From contig NW_021940921.1 of assembly GCF_004337985.1 (NCBI RefSeq), forward strand, positions 1,257,758 to 1,321,757: a stretch of DNA of 64,000 nucleotides, read 5' to 3'. The position numbers and the translations under genes are program-made. The notes below the pieces were generated by a model. That model had not been told where the DNA came from. It searched no databases and saw only the letters and a list, made by a program, of their open reading frames with translations. Shown piece after piece: positions 59,871-64,000 of the stretch; positions within the stretch are counted from its first letter, which is position 1; every line of letters starts with the position of its first letter. This DNA comes from Pyricularia pennisetigena. Lineage: Eukaryota > Ascomycota > Sordariomycetes > Magnaporthales > Pyriculariaceae.

Positions 59871-60683
59871 TAAAAGAGTGGTTTACGGGAAAGGAATGGA
59901 TCAAATAGTCGGTTTGGACAGAGGATGGGGTAGGAACGTTTTTGCAATATATGCGGGCACTTTATAAAACTGTTTTCCTTTTATTTGGTTGGAACGGCGA
60001 CAGTACTCTCTACGACGGGTTGCGTGGAAATGTCAAATGCTCCAAGGATGTATAACCAATGTCAATTAATTGAGGAAAATTGCTCGAGATAAATATTTAT
60101 TGTCGTCTATTTTGTTCCATGCGTAAAGGATTTCAAGGGTTAATTACAATAGAAAACTGATATTTTTGCATGGGGAGTCGCCGCCTTTTATTTTTAACCT
60201 GTTCGGTGAGTCAATCGGTTCCTGATCTTCGGTGTCCCGTTCAAGTCCGGTGCACAAATTGCGGCGACTCCGAATGCAAAATTAGCATTTTATACGACTG
60301 TATTATTTCAGGGCAAGTACTCTATATTTAAATAATATAGCTTACAGTCTTGGAACCCCATAATTTATTTCTCATTGCATGCTATTTTAAGCAACCTTGA
60401 GCGTGATACTTTGTTATTACCGCTTTGCTCGACATATTAAACTTGTGAGGATTGGCCTTGATAAACGGCCCTAAATAATAATTTTTTTTTATTTTACTCT
60501 CTCCCTTAATATAATATAACCCTAATTTCCAAAGACGTCATACCATAAAATCTAGAAGCCTTCCATTCCTACTGCATTTATCTCCAACCAAAGCCATAAT
60601 CTTTTAAAAACTAGGTTCGATTGGTTTGTTAGAAGTTGGCCTCCATTTATCTGTTACCAAATAATATCCCTCAATCTTTCAAA
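59871..60683. other. AT-rich spacer with fold-back, promoter of the secreted protein gene
   Basis: Holds the fold-back at 60162-60283. The last 200 bp, with TA-rich stretches near 60505-60520, should be the promoter of the following gene. Confidence 0.5.
60162..60283. repeat. Fold-back (imperfect 23-bp inverted repeat)
   Basis: GGAGTCGCCGC at 60174-60184 is perfectly inverted at 60261-60271. Pairing extends outward through TTTTGCAT-type flanks to about 20 of 23 positions. The loop of 76 bases contains the direct repeat TTCGGTG twice. It is a GC-rich stem in an AT-rich setting. Confidence 0.8.
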
Positions 60684-61079
60684 ATGGTTACCTTTACGCA
60701 CCTTGTCATTTGTTTCCTTTCTGTCACTGCTATAGCAGCAACCACGACACGCTACTCTGAAAGAGAAAGGTTTATGGTATTCTTTACCGGTCAAGGCGAG
60801 AAACCGTATCATGCCAAAATCCGGAAAAACGATCTTGAAAACTATGTTATGAAAAACGCTGAATTCGGGTGGAAAGCAACAAATTATGATAAGTTGGAGA
60901 TGCATGACAACTGGGCGTGGGTTATCAGTTCTCGAGGTAACGGCGATATACAATTGGCAAAAAAACTATTAGCAATAAGGAACTATTACGACTGTATCCA
61001 TAGATGGGGTAAAAACATTGACCAGACGTCAGGATGGGCTGCAACGGCATTTCGGTCAAGTGTAAAACTCCCGGACTAA
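60684..61079 (+). CDS. Secreted protein of 131 residues, effector candidate
   Basis: A single exon. The ATG at 60684 is preferred because it starts a clean signal peptide (MVTFTHLVICFLSVTAIAA); the frame is also open from an ATG at 60636 that would bury the signal. The mature part of about 112 residues is charged, aromatic-rich (Trp in four places) and has one Cys, with no recognised domain. The codons remain intact in a region where neighbouring genes are broken, which suggests selection or recent arrival. Small size, secretion and location in an AT-rich relic-filled island are typical of plant-pathogen effectors; that role is inferred. Confidence 0.65.
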   Translation: MVTFTHLVICFLSVTAIAATTTRYSERERFMVFFTGQGEKPYHAKIRKNDLENYVMKNAEFGWKATNYDKLEMHDNWAWVISSRGNGDIQLAKKLLAIRNYYDCIHRWGKNIDQTSGWAATAFRSSVKLPD

Positions 61080-64000
61080 GCCGGTATTCTCCTTGGGTCA
61101 CTCGTTGATTTATTTTAAATTTGCCAGCCCTCTATTTATGTCCCGCGCGCCGACTGGTGGCTGTATCCCCTGAGACGTTACACAAATACCCGGGTCGTTT
61201 CTATTTGGCACCTCAGATCGGGCCTCAGACGTCACTCGGTGTGTGGGCGCAGCTGAGGTTGCAGGTAGCCATCAGGGAAGGCTGAGCCGAGAGTTCCAGG
61301 TGACTGAGTGCCGTGCATTGTTTTTGTTGCAGGGGAAGAAAAGGCAATATAGCCGGGTATTGATCGAAACGCATGTAAAGTAAGCCCTTTCAATAAAATA
61401 TGCGACTATGGCCTAGCGGAAGCCTCGGCGCGTCGACAAAAAAGTGGCAAGGGGTGGAGGATGCAAATGAGTACTGGGATCGGGAATGAACTGGTATATT
61501 GGACAATGCAAAAACTATTTCCGTAAGAGTACAGGGATGGAAGAACAAAGTATTTGCTTGTTTGTTCTCACACTGTAGGCGTCCAGCTTCCCTACCGTTC
61601 GTTGAAATTGCGTATTGTTTCCGTTCGACCTCGTTTGAATCGATGCCCTTTTTTTTCTTTTTTCTTTTTTTTTTCCTATTTCGACTACACAGTCTTTCTC
61701 CATATTACTTGCCAATAACGCATTGGAAAACCTACGGTATTGGTAACTTGACTATCGCATTTTAGGCTATCCTATTCCATCTCCAGTTTATTGAGACGGC
61801 CACATAAGTCTGTTGAAAGTTCTGCTAAATACATGTTCCGAGATTACCTGTGTAACCACGTATCCCACTTGAGCACTCTGTTGTAAATCTATTATCCCCC
61901 TCCACAAGCTGCATTTTCTTGGGCTTTGCACACATCACGCAGCGTTTTTGTTCTTCTTGTTTCTTTTTCATGTTTTGCAAATCAGTATTTTCTAGTCACA
62001 TCGACTTTTCTTTTGGTTCAAACTGCTGACGTGGCTGAGAGCCCGCTTCGAACGGCTGAACTGTTATTCCTTTTGCACGAACACCGTGGCGCGCTTGTCT
62101 ACACCGGCTACGGTTCGAGCCGCTGACAATACGGAGAACAATCCCTGCAAATGAAACAAAGATGGAAGGGTGGGGAAGCCCAAGTGGGAAAAGCATATCT
62201 TGCCCCAGGTTTCTTTTGGCTATTCTATTGCATCTAGAAAGGTTAGCCGCTTACCACCGACCTGGTCTCGGTCCTTGGAACCATCCAAGGCTGACCTCAG
62301 AGTATTCTGCAGCCCCCCCCCCCCCCTCTCGCATACGGGCATCAGCGTTGGTGATCCTTTTCGCTTGGGGTAAGATAGTTGTGTATTTTGTACTAATGAG
62401 GAATCGTAAGATTCAGGTTAACCCGTAGAATGAGATATCAAATAGTTTCTCCAGGATGGCGAATTGGCGTTGGAGTTTCGGGGCTTGAGGAAGGACTGCC
62501 ATGAACCTTTTAGGTAAAGGAAGTAAAGGAAATCTATCGTCGCCGATATTGCTGTCTTGATGAGAAAACATGGACGTAAGCCACACATGTCGCCAGAGCG
62601 CCAGCCGTTCATGCGGCCACCTGAAAACTGTTTACCAATCGCATCTTCACAGCGATACATATTATTGAAAACTACCACATTAGTTTATAACGGGTGTTTT
62701 AATGGTAGCCTGACGTCATAGTTACAATGTTATTTTCGGCCTCCTGTGCCTGGGAAATAAAAAGAAGAAGACAAAATGTGTTTGCGGATGCATGTCTGCA
62801 CTCATCCGATTCGCCAGGCAAGCCTACCCTCCCATGTCTTTTTGCGTCTTGTCTAGCCAGCAACTGAAAAGAAAAGTGTAAAATGCCAAGCGACAAGGGC
62901 ACACGAACACTCAAGGTACCTTGACGCCAGAGGTACTTATCCAAGATCTTGGGAATTTCTTGGCCGCCCGCTGGCCACTCGGGGCCCCCAACGCGGTAAC
63001 GGGCCGCGAGCCGAGTTCCGCCCACGACTGACCGAGGGCTGGCAGCAAGCTGAAATAAGCTCATAATATGAAGAGCGGGCATTTGCTTTTTGCTTTTTCT
63101 TTTTGTTTTCCTTATTCAACACTTCGTACTACATAATAGCAGCTCGGTGGCTAAGAATAGCAAGATGAAAATGCTGACTTAGCTCCAGGTCATCCATCCC
63201 GTATCGGGGGTGGGCGTGGCATTTCCACACATGGGCGAGGTGTATGTTTGGATGTGTCGACTTGCCGAGCCCATTTGTCATTTGTTTGTCCGTCAGCTTG
63301 GAAAGAATTGCCGTTCATTGGTGCACAAGAAAATAAAGTTTACTTCCACGCTGTATGGAGCGTCAGGTGAAGGTAGGGAACAAAAAAAAGGGAGGCACTG
63401 GTATGGGGTATGGGGGAGCGGGGTCAGCTATGCTATGCTTGCCAATACTACCCGGCAGCAACCGTTGACTACACACACTAAATATATCCATCCGTTTCGA
63501 TCAGGGAGAGAAGCAATATTGTGGGTCGGGCAATCGACCGATTTGGTCTCCATATGGGCACTCGCGAACAATTCCTTGCCCGATAAAAGGTAGGTTCTTT
63601 TGGGAAATCCAATCAACATTAACTCCCATTTACCTATTCCACAGCGGAAGGATTTTCGGCAAAAAAAATAAAAATAAAAATAAAATAAAAAAGCCTCCTT
63701 CAGCCGTTCGTCATATGCTTCCCCTGCGTTTGAGCGTCGTCGAAACGTTGGCATATTGTTATCAATTTCAGCTATAATAAAAGGAGTTTAAGTTCTTACA
63801 ACCCACCATATGCCGTCCTATATGGTAAACTTTAAATCATTATTTACGATATTGCCTACAGTTAATCCTTTAAACAGTCTGGACAAGAGCGCCTCTTCTC
63901 GCATAATGTCAGTTTCTTTACGGCGTTTGTCGCTGAAACGTGCCATGAAGACCTAGACTTAGACTAGTCCTGTGATCGGTCTGGCGGGGTAGTTTTCCCT
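61080..64000. other. Gene-poor end of window
   Basis: No supported gene. It contains copy 2 of the dispersed repeat. The frames at 61499-61765, 61926-62126 and 63210-63593 lack domain content, and the last two overlap the repeat. Confidence 0.55.
62000..63870 (-). repeat. Dispersed repeat, copy 2 (longest)
   Basis: Read on the minus strand, 63420-62000 is collinear with copy 1, and 63870-63480 matches copy 3. Anchors are 63047-63064, 62578-62594 and 62018-62037. It joins the two partial copies into one unit of about 1.9 kb. It is non-coding. Confidence 0.75.

Noticed and set aside
60174..60271. tRNA gene at the fold-back
   Set aside because: The 11-bp terminal stem is too long for an acceptor stem, and no D-, anticodon- or T-arms fold inside.

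Overview
The window looks like a nuclear contig of a filamentous ascomycete, most likely a sordariomycete and plausibly of the Magnaporthales. The evidence is short GT-AG introns of about 50-180 bp, GC-rich exons with AT-rich intergenic DNA, a class II hydrophobin, a fungal ADAM protease, a caleosin, and an AVR-Pita-like M35 metalloprotease lying in an AT-rich, relic-filled stretch. The genus is inferred; I ran no search. Two assembly gaps interrupt the window (28988-29026 and 41493-42105).

Region 1 (1-16.6 kb) is mostly housekeeping: a 5'-truncated view of an AAA ATPase (minus strand), a berberine-bridge-type flavin oxidase (minus), the ER mannosyltransferase ALG9 (minus) divergent from the H/ACA snoRNP factor NAF1 (plus), and a single-pass SH3-domain protein (plus). 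Region 2 (17.5-28.5 kb) is rich in secreted and redox functions: a secreted FMN hydroxyacid oxidase, a secreted Lys/Gln-rich protein, a Dal5-type anion transporter with a GC-AG intron, a short-chain dehydrogenase with a probable mitochondrial presequence, a short inverted-repeat element, and a secreted CPWC sulfhydryl-oxidase-like flavoprotein. Region 3 (29.9-38.1 kb) holds a broken DUF4246 gene, a GST-like (FAXC/metaxin-type) gene, a 97-residue spliced hydrophilic protein, a caleosin and an NmrA-like protein.

Region 4 (38.1-50 kb) is gene-poor. It contains copies of an old dispersed repeat, the large gap, a class II hydrophobin, a small secreted peptide and a transmembrane ADAM protease. Region 5 (about 52-61 kb) is an AT-rich island with decayed ankyrin and alpha/beta-hydrolase relics, a 122-bp fold-back, and two genes that still read cleanly: a spliced M35 metalloprotease and a 131-residue secreted protein. 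It has the look of a repeat-rich effector compartment. The last 2 kb carries another copy of the dispersed repeat.

Exon boundaries were placed by hand from splice consensus, reading-frame continuity and family motifs. They should be treated as models to confirm with RNA reads.
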